From positions 1 through 54,549 of the forward strand of contig JAILFJ010000095.1 in the NCBI GenBank assembly GCA_024697625.1: 54,549 nt of DNA, given 5' to 3'. Position numbers and translations under genes: made by a program. The stretch comes from Oscillospiraceae bacterium. GTDB taxonomy: Bacteria > Bacillota > Clostridia > Oscillospirales > Oscillospiraceae. Under the pieces are notes generated by a model. The model was given only the letters and a program-made list of their open reading frames with translations, was not told the DNA's origin and searched no databases. Below are positions 6,986-15,501 of the stretch, piece after piece. Position 1 is the first letter of the stretch. Every line of letters begins with the position of its first letter.

Positions 6986-9196
6986 ATGAACATTTCACGC
7001 AGAGATTTTCTGAAAGGAACCGCCGCGGGCGCCCTGAGCATTGCCGCGACCTCGCTTCTCAGCCCGGCAGCGGCGTTTGCGGACGGAGAATCTGCAGGAG
7101 CGGAAGAGGCCGTCAACGTATACAAGACGCTGTCGGGGATGAATCCGCAGGACTATGACTTCCGCAGCGCGGATACCGACCTCTCGGCGGTGTTCAGCCC
7201 TTGGAAGTTCGGCGGCCTGAACCTGAACCACCGCATGGTGAAGTCCGCCGCGGGCTCCGACACCCAGAAGGGCAGCGAGGAAGAAGCCGTCGAGTACTAC
7301 GCCGCGTTTGCCAAGGGCGGCGTGGAGATGGTCTGGGTCGAGGACTTCCTGAAGTTCCACGACAACTTCCCGAGCGCCCGTGCGACCGCCATCGAGGACT
7401 CGCACGTGAAGGCGGTTGTGGACGGCGTCCACGCCGCGGGAGGCTACATCGGCTATCAGCTCAGCTGCATGGGCAGATCCTTCAGCGGCTTTGACGCGGC
7501 GACCGCCGCGATGTACGAGTCCGCCTTTGCCGAGCATCTGACCCGTGAAGAGGTCAAGCTGGTTCAGGAGGATTTCATCAACGGCGCAAAGAAGATGAAG
7601 GACCTCGGCTTTGACGCAGTGGAGATCAACGCGGCCGGCAACAACATCGGCCAGGCCTTCTTCTCCCGGCAGAGAAACCACAGAGACGACGAGTACGGCC
7701 CCCAGAGCTTTGAAAACCGCGCCCGTTTCGTCGGCGAGATCATCACCGGCATCAAGGAGGTCTGCGGCAAGGACTTCCCGGTTCAGGTCCTCATCAACGG
7801 CATCGAGGAGAACGACATTGACATCGGCCAGGCGGACCTGTCCACGACCGTGGAGGAGAACTGCAAGATCTGCAAATCCCTGGAGGAGTTCGGCGCGGAT
7901 TCGCTCCATGTGAGACTCGGCGTGTTCCGTATGCACGTATGTCAGTTCGCCTCCGACCTTTACTTCACCGGCAACGGAATCATCGGCACCACGGCCAACG
8001 GCACCCGCTTCGACTTCTCACGCCACTTTGAGGGCAAGCTGCTGGCCAACCACGACGCCTACGGCATGATGCTGAACGTGGCGAAGGAGATCAAGCAGGC
8101 CGTGAGCATCCCGGTCGGAACCGTCACCTGCATGAACCCCGCCCACGCCCCGAAGTTCTTCAACGACGCCATCGCCAACGGCATGTGCGACTTCTTCATC
8201 ATGAACCGCCCGCTCACGGTCGACACCGAGTACGTCAACAAGCTGCGTGAGGGACGTCTTGACGAGATCGCCCCCTGCACCCGCTGCATGCACTGCCACT
8301 TCGACTATGACGAAGAGGGCAAGACCTACGAGCACTGCCGTGTCAACGCCGCGACCCAGAGAGCCTGGCATGCCGAGATGCCGGAGGGCGCCACGCCGCT
8401 GCCCGCAGACGGCGAGAAGAAGGTCATGGTCATCGGCGGCGGACCTGGCGGAATGGAGGCCGCGAGGATTGCCGCACAGCGCGGATACGACGTCACGCTG
8501 TATGAGAAACAGAACGTCCTGGGCGGCCTGCTGACCTTTGCCAACGTCATCAAGGGACCGCATGAGAATCTCGACGACCTGAAGAAGTACCTGATCCGTC
8601 AGCTGGAGCTCAAGGGCGTCAAGGTGGTTACCGGCACCGAGGTCACCCGCGAGATGATCGAGCAGGAGGCGCCGGACTACGTGGTACTGGCCGTCGGCGG
8701 ACAGCGGCCCGCACTGGAGCTCCAGTCGAATGGTGCTACCGAGGTGATCTCTCTGGACGATATCGCGTTCAAAAAGATCGGCGACCACGTCACCATCCTC
8801 GGCGGAAACGCGCAGGCGGTCGATGCGGCCCAGTATCTGATTGCCCAGGGCAAGCACGTCACGATGGTCTTGCCCGAAGGAAAGGAAAAGCTGGACAAGG
8901 GCCAGTCCTCCTGGGTCAAGCAGTTTACGATCCCGATGCTGTACGCAAACGGCACCCGTCTCTGGCCGAACGCCTCCGTCAAGGAAGTCCGCGACGGTGA
9001 GATCGTGATCGACGGCGAGACCGGCTGCGACATCGTTGTCAAATGCGAGACCGTGATCGATGCCCGGGATATGCTGCCGAACACCGGCCTGATCGACGGG
9101 CTCAGCATCCCCGCGGTGGCGGTCGGCGACTGCAATGCTCCGTTCAACATCGCGGAAGCCATCGCAGCCGGCAACCTGGCAGCCAGAAAGATCTGA
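6986..9196 (+). CDS. Tat-exported FMN/[4Fe-4S]/FAD ene-reductase-like flavoprotein (OYE/2,4-dienoyl-CoA reductase architecture)
   Basis: The 736-residue protein starts with a twin-arginine signal, MNISRRDFLKG, then a hydrophobic stretch with likely cleavage after AFA (near residue 32). Behind it is the full enoate/2,4-dienoyl-CoA reductase layout. A TIM-barrel FMN domain spans about 65-450. A [4Fe-4S] motif is C-x2-C-x2-C-x11-C (CTRCMHC then EHCRVN, near 433-452). A dinucleotide-binding domain has VMVIGGGPGGMEAARIA (near 482). The barrel motif usually reading EIHAAHGYL reads EINAAGNNIG, so both active-site histidines of classical members are missing. The start has AGGAGGA upstream. An exported, folded flavoprotein suggests use of an extracellular electron acceptor, as with other Tat-exported gut reductases. 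The substrate is unknown, and no Tat translocase or cytochrome partner is visible nearby. Confidence 0.85.
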   Translation: MNISRRDFLKGTAAGALSIAATSLLSPAAAFADGESAGAEEAVNVYKTLSGMNPQDYDFRSADTDLSAVFSPWKFGGLNLNHRMVKSAAGSDTQKGSEEEAVEYYAAFAKGGVEMVWVEDFLKFHDNFPSARATAIEDSHVKAVVDGVHAAGGYIGYQLSCMGRSFSGFDAATAAMYESAFAEHLTREEVKLVQEDFINGAKKMKDLGFDAVEINAAGNNIGQAFFSRQRNHRDDEYGPQSFENRARFVGEIITGIKEVCGKDFPVQVLINGIEENDIDIGQADLSTTVEENCKICKSLEEFGADSLHVRLGVFRMHVCQFASDLYFTGNGIIGTTANGTRFDFSRHFEGKLLANHDAYGMMLNVAKEIKQAVSIPVGTVTCMNPAHAPKFFNDAIANGMCDFFIMNRPLTVDTEYVNKLREGRLDEIAPCTRCMHCHFDYDEEGKTYEHCRVNAATQRAWHAEMPEGATPLPADGEKKVMVIGGGPGGMEAARIAAQRGYDVTLYEKQNVLGGLLTFANVIKGPHENLDDLKKYLIRQLELKGVKVVTGTEVTREMIEQEAPDYVVLAVGGQRPALELQSNGATEVISLDDIAFKKIGDHVTILGGNAQAVDAAQYLIAQGKHVTMVLPEGKEKLDKGQSSWVKQFTIPMLYANGTRLWPNASVKEVRDGEIVIDGETGCDIVVKCETVIDARDMLPNTGLIDGLSIPAVAVGDCNAPFNIAEAIAAGNLAARKI

Positions 9197-9312
9197 AGCG
9201 ATGCGGCCGGGCCGGAACGGCGCTGCAGACCGATGACCGGAAGCAGCGCTGCCCGGACCCTGCCGCAGAGAGTGTCAACCGGGACAGCAGATCCCCGGAC
9301 AGCAAACTGAAC

Positions 9313-9354
9313 AGAAAATCCGGGGTTCCTCCGATCGGGAACCTCGGATTTTCT
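9313..9354 (+). terminator. Intrinsic terminator after the flavoenzyme gene
   Basis: A 17-bp stem (AGAAAATCCGGGGTTCC with GGAACCTCGGATTTTCT, one G-T pair) and a short loop are followed by GATTTT. It lies about 115 bases after the stop codon. The spacer 9197-9312 shows no gene. Confidence 0.75.
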
Positions 9355-9434
9355 GATTTTCACATGTCACAGTCTGCGTAAAGTGCAGTTCCTGACAGAA
9401 AAGAACACTGCGTACTGCGCGATTCTGTGAGAAA

Positions 9435-9470
9435 GTCCCCGTTCCGTGCTCAGCAGAGAGGAACGGGGAC
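9435..9470 (-). terminator. Intrinsic terminator after glmM
   Basis: An 11-bp perfect stem, GTCCCCGTTCC (9435-9445) with GGAACGGGGAC (9460-9470), is followed on the minus strand by TTTCT. It lies 24 bases beyond the glmM stop at 9494. Confidence 0.7.
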
Positions 9471-9493
9471 CTCGTATTTCATATCAGGCGGGA

Positions 9494-10840
9494 TCAGACC
9501 AGATGGCCCTTCTCGCGGATCACGTCGATGACGGAATCCACGTACTTTTCGCAGATCTCGTCGCTGCCGGCCTCCACCATCACGCGGATGACGGGCTCGG
9601 TGCCGCTTTCACGGACCAGGATCCTTCCGTCGCTGCCGAGCTCAGCCGCGACCTTCGCGACCGCGGCCTGAACGTCGGGGTCGTTCTGTGCGTCGGGCTT
9701 GCTCTTCACCCGGACATTCTTCAGTACCTGCGGATAGAACACCACGGGCGCTGCCAGCTCGCTCATGGGCTTCTTTTTGGCGAGCATGACCTCCATCAGC
9801 TTCAGCGAGGTCAGGATCCCGTCGCCGGTGGTCTCATACTTCAGGAAGATCGTATGGCCGCTCTGCTCGCCGCCGATGCGGTGGCCGTTCTGGACCATGT
9901 TCTCGTAGACGTACTTGTCGCCGACCTTGGTCTTCTCGTACTCGATGCCCACCTTGTCCAGCGCCTTGTACAGGCCGAAGTTCGACATGACCGTCGTGAC
10001 GACCTTGTTGTTCAGGAGCTTTCCGCGCTCCTTCATGTACAGGCCGTAGATATACAGTGTGTGGTCGCCGGTGACGACGTTGCCCTTCTCATCCACGCAG
10101 AGGCAGCGGTCCGCGTCGCCGTCGAAGGCGAAGCCCACGTCCAGCCTGTTGTCGACGACAAACTTCTGCAGATGCTCGATGTGGGTGCTGCCGCAGTCGG
10201 TGTTGATGTTGTAGCCGTCCGGGCTGTCGTTCATGACGTAGGTCTTCGCGCCCAGCGCGTCGAAGATGCCCTTTGCGATCTGCCACGCGGCGCCGTTGGC
10301 CACGTCCAGGCCGACCTTCATGCCCTTGAAGCTGTACTTGCTCATGGAGATCAGGTGGCCGATATAGCGGTTGCGCCCGGCGACATAGTCCACGGTGCGG
10401 CCGATCTCTTCGCGCTCGGCCATGGGGACCTCGACAACGCCGTCAATGTAGTCCTCGATCTCGAGCAGGGTCTCCTCCTCCATCTTTTCGCCGTTGGAGT
10501 TGAGCAGCTTGATGCCGTTGTCATAGAACGGGTTGTGGGAGGCCGAGATCATGATGCCGCAGTCAAAGTCATCCACGCGGGTGATGTAGGCGACCGAGGG
10601 CGTGGTGGTGACGTGCATGATGTAGGCGTCGGCGCCGGAGGCCATAAGCCCGGTGCAGAGCGCATACTCGAACATGTAGGAGGAGCGGCGGGTGTCCTTG
10701 CCGATGACGACCTTGGCCTTGCGGTTCAGCCGTCTGCCGTAGTACCAGCCGAGGAAGCGTCCGATGCGGATGGCGTGCTCGAAGGTCAGGTTTTTGTTTG
10801 CCTCACCGCGGAAGCCGTCTGTGCCGAAGTATCTGCCCAT
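9494..10840 (-). CDS. glmM: Phosphoglucosamine mutase GlmM
   Basis: A 448-residue alpha-D-phosphohexomutase that interconverts glucosamine-6-P and glucosamine-1-P for UDP-GlcNAc and peptidoglycan synthesis. It opens with GRYFGTDGFRGEANKNL. The phosphoserine loop is ISASHNPFYDNGIKL, the metal loop FDGDADRCL and the phosphate-binding loop RESGTEPVIRVMVE near the C-terminus. The ATG at 10840 is chosen because GGAG precedes it and the family begins there; a longer in-frame extension reads through the upstream gene. It begins one base after the nagB stop, so the two are co-transcribed and probably coupled. A terminator follows. Confidence 0.95.
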   Translation of the reverse strand: MGRYFGTDGFRGEANKNLTFEHAIRIGRFLGWYYGRRLNRKAKVVIGKDTRRSSYMFEYALCTGLMASGADAYIMHVTTTPSVAYITRVDDFDCGIMISASHNPFYDNGIKLLNSNGEKMEEETLLEIEDYIDGVVEVPMAEREEIGRTVDYVAGRNRYIGHLISMSKYSFKGMKVGLDVANGAAWQIAKGIFDALGAKTYVMNDSPDGYNINTDCGSTHIEHLQKFVVDNRLDVGFAFDGDADRCLCVDEKGNVVTGDHTLYIYGLYMKERGKLLNNKVVTTVMSNFGLYKALDKVGIEYEKTKVGDKYVYENMVQNGHRIGGEQSGHTIFLKYETTGDGILTSLKLMEVMLAKKKPMSELAAPVVFYPQVLKNVRVKSKPDAQNDPDVQAAVAKVAAELGSDGRILVRESGTEPVIRVMVEAGSDEICEKYVDSVIDVIREKGHLV

Positions 10841-10841
10841 C

Positions 10842-11645
10842 TTATAGACGCTCCTTCTTCTCGATGTCCAGGAAGTACTTGTAGGTATCGACGGTGAGCT
10901 CGCCGCAGGCTGCCTCGTCGCAGGCGATGATCGCCGCATTGTGAAGCTGCAGTGCGGAGCAGGTCCACTTCTGGCTGACGCCGCCCTCGACCGTCGCGGC
11001 GAGCGCGCGGGCCTTGTTGTGGCCGCTGATCAGGACCAGGACCTCTCTGGAATCCGTGACCGTGCCGATGCCGACGGAGAGCGCCCGGGCGGGGACCTTT
11101 TCGGGGTCGTTGCCGAAGAAGCGGGAGTTGACGATGCGGGTGTCCGTGGTCAGATCGCGGACGCCGGTCCGGGAGGAGAGGGAGGTGTAGGGCTCGTTGA
11201 AGGCCAGGTGTCCGTCGACACCGATGCCGCCCATGAAGAGATCGATGCCGCCGTAAGAGGCGATCTTCTCCTCGTAGCGGGCGCACTCCGCCTCGGGGTC
11301 GTCGGTCATGCCGTTGAGAATGTTGATGTTCTCGGGCTTCATGTCGACGAGGTGGTCGAAGAAGTTGTCGTGCATGAAGTACCAGTAGCTCTGGTCATGC
11401 TCGTGGGGAAGCCCCAGATACTCGTCCATATTGAAGGTGACGACATTCGCGAAGGAGAGCTCGCCGGCCTGATTCTTGCGGATCAGCTCCTGATAGACAC
11501 CGATGGGGCTCGAGCCGGTCGGAAGCCCGAGCACAAAGGGACGGTCCTTCTCCGGACCTTCATTGTGGGCCTTGATCCGCGCGGCAATGTGGCATGCTGC
11601 CCATCTGCACATCTTGGTATAATCGTCCTGAATAACTACGCGCAT
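10842..11645 (-). CDS. nagB: Glucosamine-6-phosphate deaminase NagB
   Basis: A 267-residue cytoplasmic enzyme converting glucosamine-6-P to fructose-6-P and ammonia. Recognisable are LGLPTGSSPIGVYQELI (phosphate loop), TFNMDEYLGL (catalytic Asp), the active-site segment GGIGVDGHLAFNEP and the C-terminal SALQLHNAAIIACDEAA. The ATG at 11645 follows AAAAGGAG with seven bases spacing. It is immediately upstream of glmM, pairing a catabolic and an anabolic use of the same metabolite in one transcript; nagA is not visible here. Confidence 0.95.
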   Translation of the reverse strand: MRVVIQDDYTKMCRWAACHIAARIKAHNEGPEKDRPFVLGLPTGSSPIGVYQELIRKNQAGELSFANVVTFNMDEYLGLPHEHDQSYWYFMHDNFFDHLVDMKPENINILNGMTDDPEAECARYEEKIASYGGIDLFMGGIGVDGHLAFNEPYTSLSSRTGVRDLTTDTRIVNSRFFGNDPEKVPARALSVGIGTVTDSREVLVLISGHNKARALAATVEGGVSQKWTCSALQLHNAAIIACDEAACGELTVDTYKYFLDIEKKERL

Positions 11646-11678
11646 GGTTTTGCTCCTTTTCTGTTCTGTGTGCGTCCT

Positions 11679-11696
11679 GAAAAGAGATCTCTTTTC
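11679..11696. repeat. 18-bp perfect palindrome in the hup-nagB spacer
   Basis: GAAAAGAGA and TCTCTTTTC abut without spacer about 35 bases upstream of nagB. The same CTGAAAAGAG word recurs in the neighbouring hairpin at 11707. It could be an operator (for instance for an amino-sugar regulator) or part of a termination structure. Confidence 0.4.
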
Positions 11697-11706
11697 TCTT
11701 CTCTGC

Positions 11707-11742
11707 CTGAAAAGAGGCCGCCTCACGGCAGCCTCTTTTCAG
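11707..11742 (-). terminator. Hairpin after the HU gene
   Basis: CTGAAAAGAGG (11707-11717) pairs perfectly with CCTCTTTTCAG (11732-11742), 14 bases past the HU stop. Only part of the U-rich tract is in the stem, so its strength as a terminator is uncertain. Confidence 0.55.
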
Positions 11743-11756
11743 TGTGTAAGGTGTGA

Positions 11757-12032
11757 TTATCCGTTGACCTTGTCCTTGAAAGCCTTGCCGGCCTTGAAGA
11801 CCGGGGTCTCGCTGGCGGCAAACTCCATGGCCTCGCCGGTAGCGGGGTTGCGGCCGACGCGGGCGTCGCGATGCTTCTTCTCGAAGGTGCCGAAGCCGAT
11901 CAGGCTGACCTTGTCACCGGCGGCGACAGCGTCGACGACGGCATTCAGAACGGAATCAACAACACCGGCAGCCTGCTTCAGGCTGATCTCGTTGGCGGTG
12001 GCGACTTTCTTGATAAGTTCGGTTTTGTTCAT
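11757..12032 (-). CDS. hup: HU-family nucleoid DNA-binding protein
   Basis: A 91-residue HU/IHF-fold protein of standard length. It starts MNKTELIKKVATANEIS; the DNA-binding arm carries GFGTFEKKHRDARVGRNPATGE and the C-terminus ends in a basic, lysine-rich stretch. It bends and compacts DNA as a homodimer. It has a strong ribosome binding site (AAAGGAGTT) and its own near-consensus promoter at 12072-12100. Confidence 0.95.
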   Translation of the reverse strand: MNKTELIKKVATANEISLKQAAGVVDSVLNAVVDAVAAGDKVSLIGFGTFEKKHRDARVGRNPATGEAMEFAASETPVFKAGKAFKDKVNG

Positions 12033-12071
12033 GAGAATAAACTCCTTTGTCTTTGTTGTTCACGGGAAGGG

Positions 12072-12100
12072 ATTATAGCATCAGAAAAGCGGTTTGACAA
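12072..12100 (-). promoter_or_regulatory. Promoter of the HU gene
   Basis: TTGTCA (12100-12095) and TATAAT (12077-12072) on the minus strand are 17 bases apart, about 40 bases upstream of the start codon. Confidence 0.75.
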
Positions 12101-12228
12101 TAGGCTTTGAGAAAAATCCTGAAAAAACCTTATCATCTGCGAAAACTCCGCAGTCTGACGGCTCAGCGACGGCCTCACACAGAGGCTGCTCCCTCCCGAA
12201 AGCCCTCCTCCGGACCGGGGATGCGGAT

Positions 12229-13752
12229 TCAGACGCTCTCAAACTCCCTGACGATCTCAGCCTCAGGGGCTTTGGTGATCAGACTGAAGAGCACGATCAT
12301 GACACAGCTTACCACGAAGGCGGGCAGCAGCTCATAGATGTCCCAGATGCCGCCCATGGGCCGCACCGCGTACTTCCAGACGAAGATCATGACGGCGCCC
12401 GAGATCATGCCCGCGATGGCGCCGAACTTGTTGCAGCGCTTCCAGAACAGGGCGAAGAGCACGATGGGACCAAAGGTCGCGCCGAAGCCGGCCCAGGCGA
12501 AGGAGACGACCCGGAAGATCGAGCTGTTGGGATCCATGGCGAAGAAGACGGCGATGACGGCGATGGCGATGACGCCGATGCGGGCGATGAGAAGGTTCTT
12601 CTTCTCGTCCAGCTTCAGCCCGAAGACATCCAGCAGGAGGTTCTGCGTGATGCCGGAGGCCGCAGCCAGAAGCTGCACGTCGGCGGTGGACATGGTGGCG
12701 GAGAGAATGCCGGCGAGGATGATACCCGCGATGATGGCGAAGAAGACGTTCTTCTGGCTCATCAGGGCCGAGACACGCACCAGGACCGACTCGGCCTCGG
12801 AGCTGCTGGCGAAGCCGTCAATGATGCCCGCGTTGACCATCGCGAAGCCCACGAGGCCGATGATCACGGCGACGCCCAGCGAAATGATGACCCAGCCCGC
12901 GGCGATCCGGCGGCTGACGGTGATGTTCTTCTCATCCTTCGCGGCCATGAAGTGGATCAGGATATGGGGCATGCCGAAGTATCCGAGACCCCAGGCCATC
13001 GTGGAGAGGATCGTGATGCCGCCGTAGGTTCCGGCGGAGCTGGCCTCGATGTTGGTGTTGGCGAAGAAGCTCAGATAGCCGGGGACGGTCTGTGCATTCG
13101 CGACGACAGCGTCCCAGCCCCCGGCGCTGTGGATCCCGAAGATCAGCACAACGATCAGGGCGAAGGTCATGACCATGCTCTGGATCAGGCTGGTGATGGA
13201 GGCCGCCATGAAGCCGCCCATGGTGCAGTAGGCGACGATGACGACGGCCGAGATGATCATGGTCGTAGTATAGTCCCAGCCGAACATGTTGTTGAAGAGC
13301 TTGCCGCAGGCGACAAAGCCGGAGGCGGTGTAGGGGACAAAGAAGATGATGATCACCAGCGCGCCGACGGTCTCGATGATCCTGGTGTTGTCGCGGAAGC
13401 GGCGGGCCAGAAAATCAGGCACCGTGATGGCGTCCAGCCTGGCCGAATAGACACGCAGCCTGCGGGCGACGATCAGCCAGTTCAGATAGGTGCCGGCGGC
13501 GAGACCGATGGCGGTCCAGCCGGCCTCGGCGACGCCGCAGAAGAGGGCGAGGCCAGGGACACCCATCAGCAGATAGGCGCTCATGTCGGAGGCCTCGGTG
13601 CTCATGGCGGCGGTGATCGGACCCAGCCGGCGCCCGCCGAGATAGAAGTCGGAGCTGCTCTTGGTATCCCGGGAATGGCGGTAGCCGATGAACAGCATGC
13701 CGGCCAGATAGACCAGGATGGCGATGATAACGAATACTGCGGATGAAGACAT
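12229..13752 (-). CDS. putP: Sodium:solute symporter, PutP (sodium/proline) type
   Basis: A 507-residue membrane protein of the SSS family with about 13 predicted transmembrane helices. The N-terminal signature is SSSDFYLGGRRLGPITAAMSTEASDMSAYLL, divided here as SSSDFYLGGRRLGP and STEASDMSAYLL, which contains the sodium-site region. PutP-type members take up proline with Na+. The ATG at 13752 is chosen because AGAGAGGTTG precedes it; the longer open frame would begin in the promoter region. It is divergent from a LysR gene with an intervening operator, so uptake is probably under that regulator. Substrate assignment to proline is moderate. Confidence 0.85.
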   Translation of the reverse strand: MSSSAVFVIIAILVYLAGMLFIGYRHSRDTKSSSDFYLGGRRLGPITAAMSTEASDMSAYLLMGVPGLALFCGVAEAGWTAIGLAAGTYLNWLIVARRLRVYSARLDAITVPDFLARRFRDNTRIIETVGALVIIIFFVPYTASGFVACGKLFNNMFGWDYTTTMIISAVVIVAYCTMGGFMAASITSLIQSMVMTFALIVVLIFGIHSAGGWDAVVANAQTVPGYLSFFANTNIEASSAGTYGGITILSTMAWGLGYFGMPHILIHFMAAKDEKNITVSRRIAAGWVIISLGVAVIIGLVGFAMVNAGIIDGFASSSEAESVLVRVSALMSQKNVFFAIIAGIILAGILSATMSTADVQLLAAASGITQNLLLDVFGLKLDEKKNLLIARIGVIAIAVIAVFFAMDPNSSIFRVVSFAWAGFGATFGPIVLFALFWKRCNKFGAIAGMISGAVMIFVWKYAVRPMGGIWDIYELLPAFVVSCVMIVLFSLITKAPEAEIVREFESV

Positions 13753-13797
13753 GGTACAACCTCTCTTTTCTTTGCCGATATTTTTGCGATGTTCTGC

Positions 13798-13825
13798 ATT
13801 ATAAAGCAAACGCGGAAACAGACAA
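13798..13825 (-). promoter_or_regulatory. Promoter of the symporter gene
   Basis: TTGTCT (13825-13820) and TATAAT (13803-13798) on the minus strand, 16 bases apart, about 45 bases before the symporter ATG. Confidence 0.6.
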
Positions 13826-13847
13826 GAGAAAAATCGGAGGATTTCTC

Positions 13848-13875
13848 TTGAAAACGCAAAAAAGAACGCTATAAT
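13848..13875 (+). promoter_or_regulatory. Promoter of the second LysR gene
   Basis: TTGAAA (13848-13853) and TATAAT (13870-13875), 16 bases apart. The inverted repeat at 13890-13915 lies just downstream of the expected start of transcription. Confidence 0.65.
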
Positions 13876-13889
13876 AGAAATAAAAATAA

Positions 13890-13915
13890 TTTTACTCATA
13901 AAATCATGAGTAAAA
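13890..13915. promoter_or_regulatory. LysR-type operator: perfect 10-bp inverted repeat
   Basis: TTTTACTCAT and ATGAGTAAAA flank a 6-base spacer (AAAATC). Its position just after the regulator's own promoter suggests autorepression. It is about 90 bases from the symporter -10 and may also control that gene. Confidence 0.7.
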
Positions 13916-13949
13916 GTAATTTATCACGGAGCAGAGGAGAGGACCGAAG

Positions 13950-14867
13950 ATGAATCTTGCCAAGTACGAAGCGCTGGCGGCGACCGTGGAGCAGGGGAGC
14001 CTGACCCTGGCTGCGAGGCAGCTCAACATCACCCAGTCGGCGGTGAGCCACCACATCGACGGGCTGGAGAAGGAGCTCGGCTTTCCGATCCTCCGGCGGG
14101 GCCGGGGCGGGGTGCGGCTCACGGCGGAGGGCGAGCAGCTGATGCCGGCGGTCCGGACACTGCTGAACAGTGCGGAGCAGCTCAGCCAGACCGCGGCCGC
14201 CATCCGGGGGCTGGACACCGGCACGGTGCGGATCGGCGCCTTTACCTCGGTGGCTGTGCACTGGCTGCCGGGGGTGCTGAAGGAATTCCAGGCGGACTTT
14301 CCCCGGGTGGAGTTCCGTCTGCTGAACGGGGACTACGGCGACGTGGAGCAGTGGCTCTCGGACGGCAGCGTGGACATCGGCTTCGTCACGCTCCCCAGCG
14401 CGCTGGACTGCGAGTGCATCCCGCTGATGGAGGACCGGCTCCTGGCAATCCTGCCGCTGAACAGCCGGTTCTCGAGCTATCCGAAGTTCCCCCTGGTGGA
14501 ATGCGAAACGGAGCCCTTCATCAGCCTGCTGAAGAGCTCCGACCACGACGCCCGGCGCGCCCTGGAGGCGGCGGGGGTCGAACCGAATGTGAGATTCTAT
14601 ACCAAGGACGATTACGCGATCCTCGCGATGGTGGAGCAGGGCCTCGGCATGAGCATCATGCCGGAGCTGCTGCTGAAGGGACGGAACGACCGGCTTCTGA
14701 CGCTGCCGCTGGTCCCGGAGGCCAGACGGGTGATCGGCATGGCGATCGCGGCGGGGGAGAAGGCCGGGCCCGCCACCAGGCGCTTCGCGGACTATGTGGT
14801 GCGCTATGTGAAGAAGCAGGTCTCCGCAGCCGCTCCGGCTCAGGGGAACGTCAGCGCTCCGGCGTGA
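13950..14867 (+). CDS. LysR-family transcriptional regulator, divergent from the PutP-type symporter
   Basis: A 305-residue LysR protein. The helix-turn-helix region is AATVEQGSLTLAARQLNITQ followed by SAVSHHIDGLEKELGFPILRR. The effector-binding domain starts around residue 90 (GTVRIGAFTSVAVHWLPGVL). AGGAGAGGA precedes the ATG. It is divergent from the symporter gene and overlaps the convergent phosphoesterase gene by 17 bases at its 3' end. It likely regulates the symporter and itself through the operator at 13890-13915. The effector is unknown. Confidence 0.9.
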   Translation: MNLAKYEALAATVEQGSLTLAARQLNITQSAVSHHIDGLEKELGFPILRRGRGGVRLTAEGEQLMPAVRTLLNSAEQLSQTAAAIRGLDTGTVRIGAFTSVAVHWLPGVLKEFQADFPRVEFRLLNGDYGDVEQWLSDGSVDIGFVTLPSALDCECIPLMEDRLLAILPLNSRFSSYPKFPLVECETEPFISLLKSSDHDARRALEAAGVEPNVRFYTKDDYAILAMVEQGLGMSIMPELLLKGRNDRLLTLPLVPEARRVIGMAIAAGEKAGPATRRFADYVVRYVKKQVSAAAPAQGNVSAPA

Positions 14868-15330
14868 TGCGGACGATGTCGGCGCAGACGGAGTCTCCCT
14901 CGAGAAAGATCCGCCCGTAGCTGGCGTAGATGCTGCCGCAGGGGCCGGGGTTGAGAAGCAGCATGCCGCCGCGCTCGTCCTGATAAGCTCTGTGGGTGTG
15001 GCCGAAGAGAACGATATCCGCCTGCTCCAGCTTCGCCGCGTACCGCAGGGCGAGGAGCTCCGGGTCGTGCTTGACGTCGTAGTAATGGCCGTGGGCCGCA
15101 AAGATCCGGTGCCCGCCGAGGGGGATGCAGAGCTTCAGCGGAACGGAAGAGCAGAGGTCGCAGTTGCCGCGGACGGAATTGACCGGCAGCAAAGGATACC
15201 GCTTCGCGAGCGCTTCGGCATCCCGCTCTCCGTCGCCCAGAAAGAAGACCAGATCCGGCTCCTCGGTATAGACCGCGTGCAGCATGTTGTCCCGATACCC
15301 GTGCGAATCGGAAAAGACACAGATTTTCAT
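14851..15330 (-). CDS. YfcE/MJ0936-family metallophosphoesterase
   Basis: A 159-residue calcineurin-like phosphoesterase with the ordered metal motifs FSDSHG (D-x-H), FFLGDGERDAE (GD), VRGNCD (GNC/D), AAHGH (GH) and FGHTHRAYQD (GHTH). Small members of this family hydrolyse phosphodiesters with two metal ions in the cytoplasm; the natural substrate is usually unknown. The ATG at 15330 is preceded directly by an in-frame GTG and no strong ribosome binding site, so the first residue is uncertain by one codon. Its 3' end overlaps the convergent LysR gene by 17 bases. The spacer 15331-15500 shows no gene. Confidence 0.88.
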   Translation of the reverse strand: MKICVFSDSHGYRDNMLHAVYTEEPDLVFFLGDGERDAEALAKRYPLLPVNSVRGNCDLCSSVPLKLCIPLGGHRIFAAHGHYYDVKHDPELLALRYAAKLEQADIVLFGHTHRAYQDERGGMLLLNPGPCGSIYASYGRIFLEGDSVCADIVRITPER

Positions 15331-15501
15331 CACTTCAGCCTGTTTGCTCCCTTCTGCCGCTGTGCCTCAGACATATCCTGTGAGCGGGACTGGATGCATC
15401 CCCGCCGCGCCGGCAGGTCTGCATCAGCCCGCGCCCTAAAAAATAGCACAGACCGGGGGCGGATTTCAAGGGGGAGACGGCTCACGGCGGGAGAAATCTT
15501 C

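Noticed and set aside
9446-10897. Plus-strand open frame of about 480 codons opposite glmM
   Set aside because: Shadow of glmM; no family motifs, and it runs through the terminator hairpin at 9435-9470.
12094-13746. Plus-strand open frame of about 550 codons opposite the symporter
   Set aside because: Asp/His/Gly-rich low-complexity translation typical of antisense to a membrane-protein gene; the minus strand is a clear SSS symporter.
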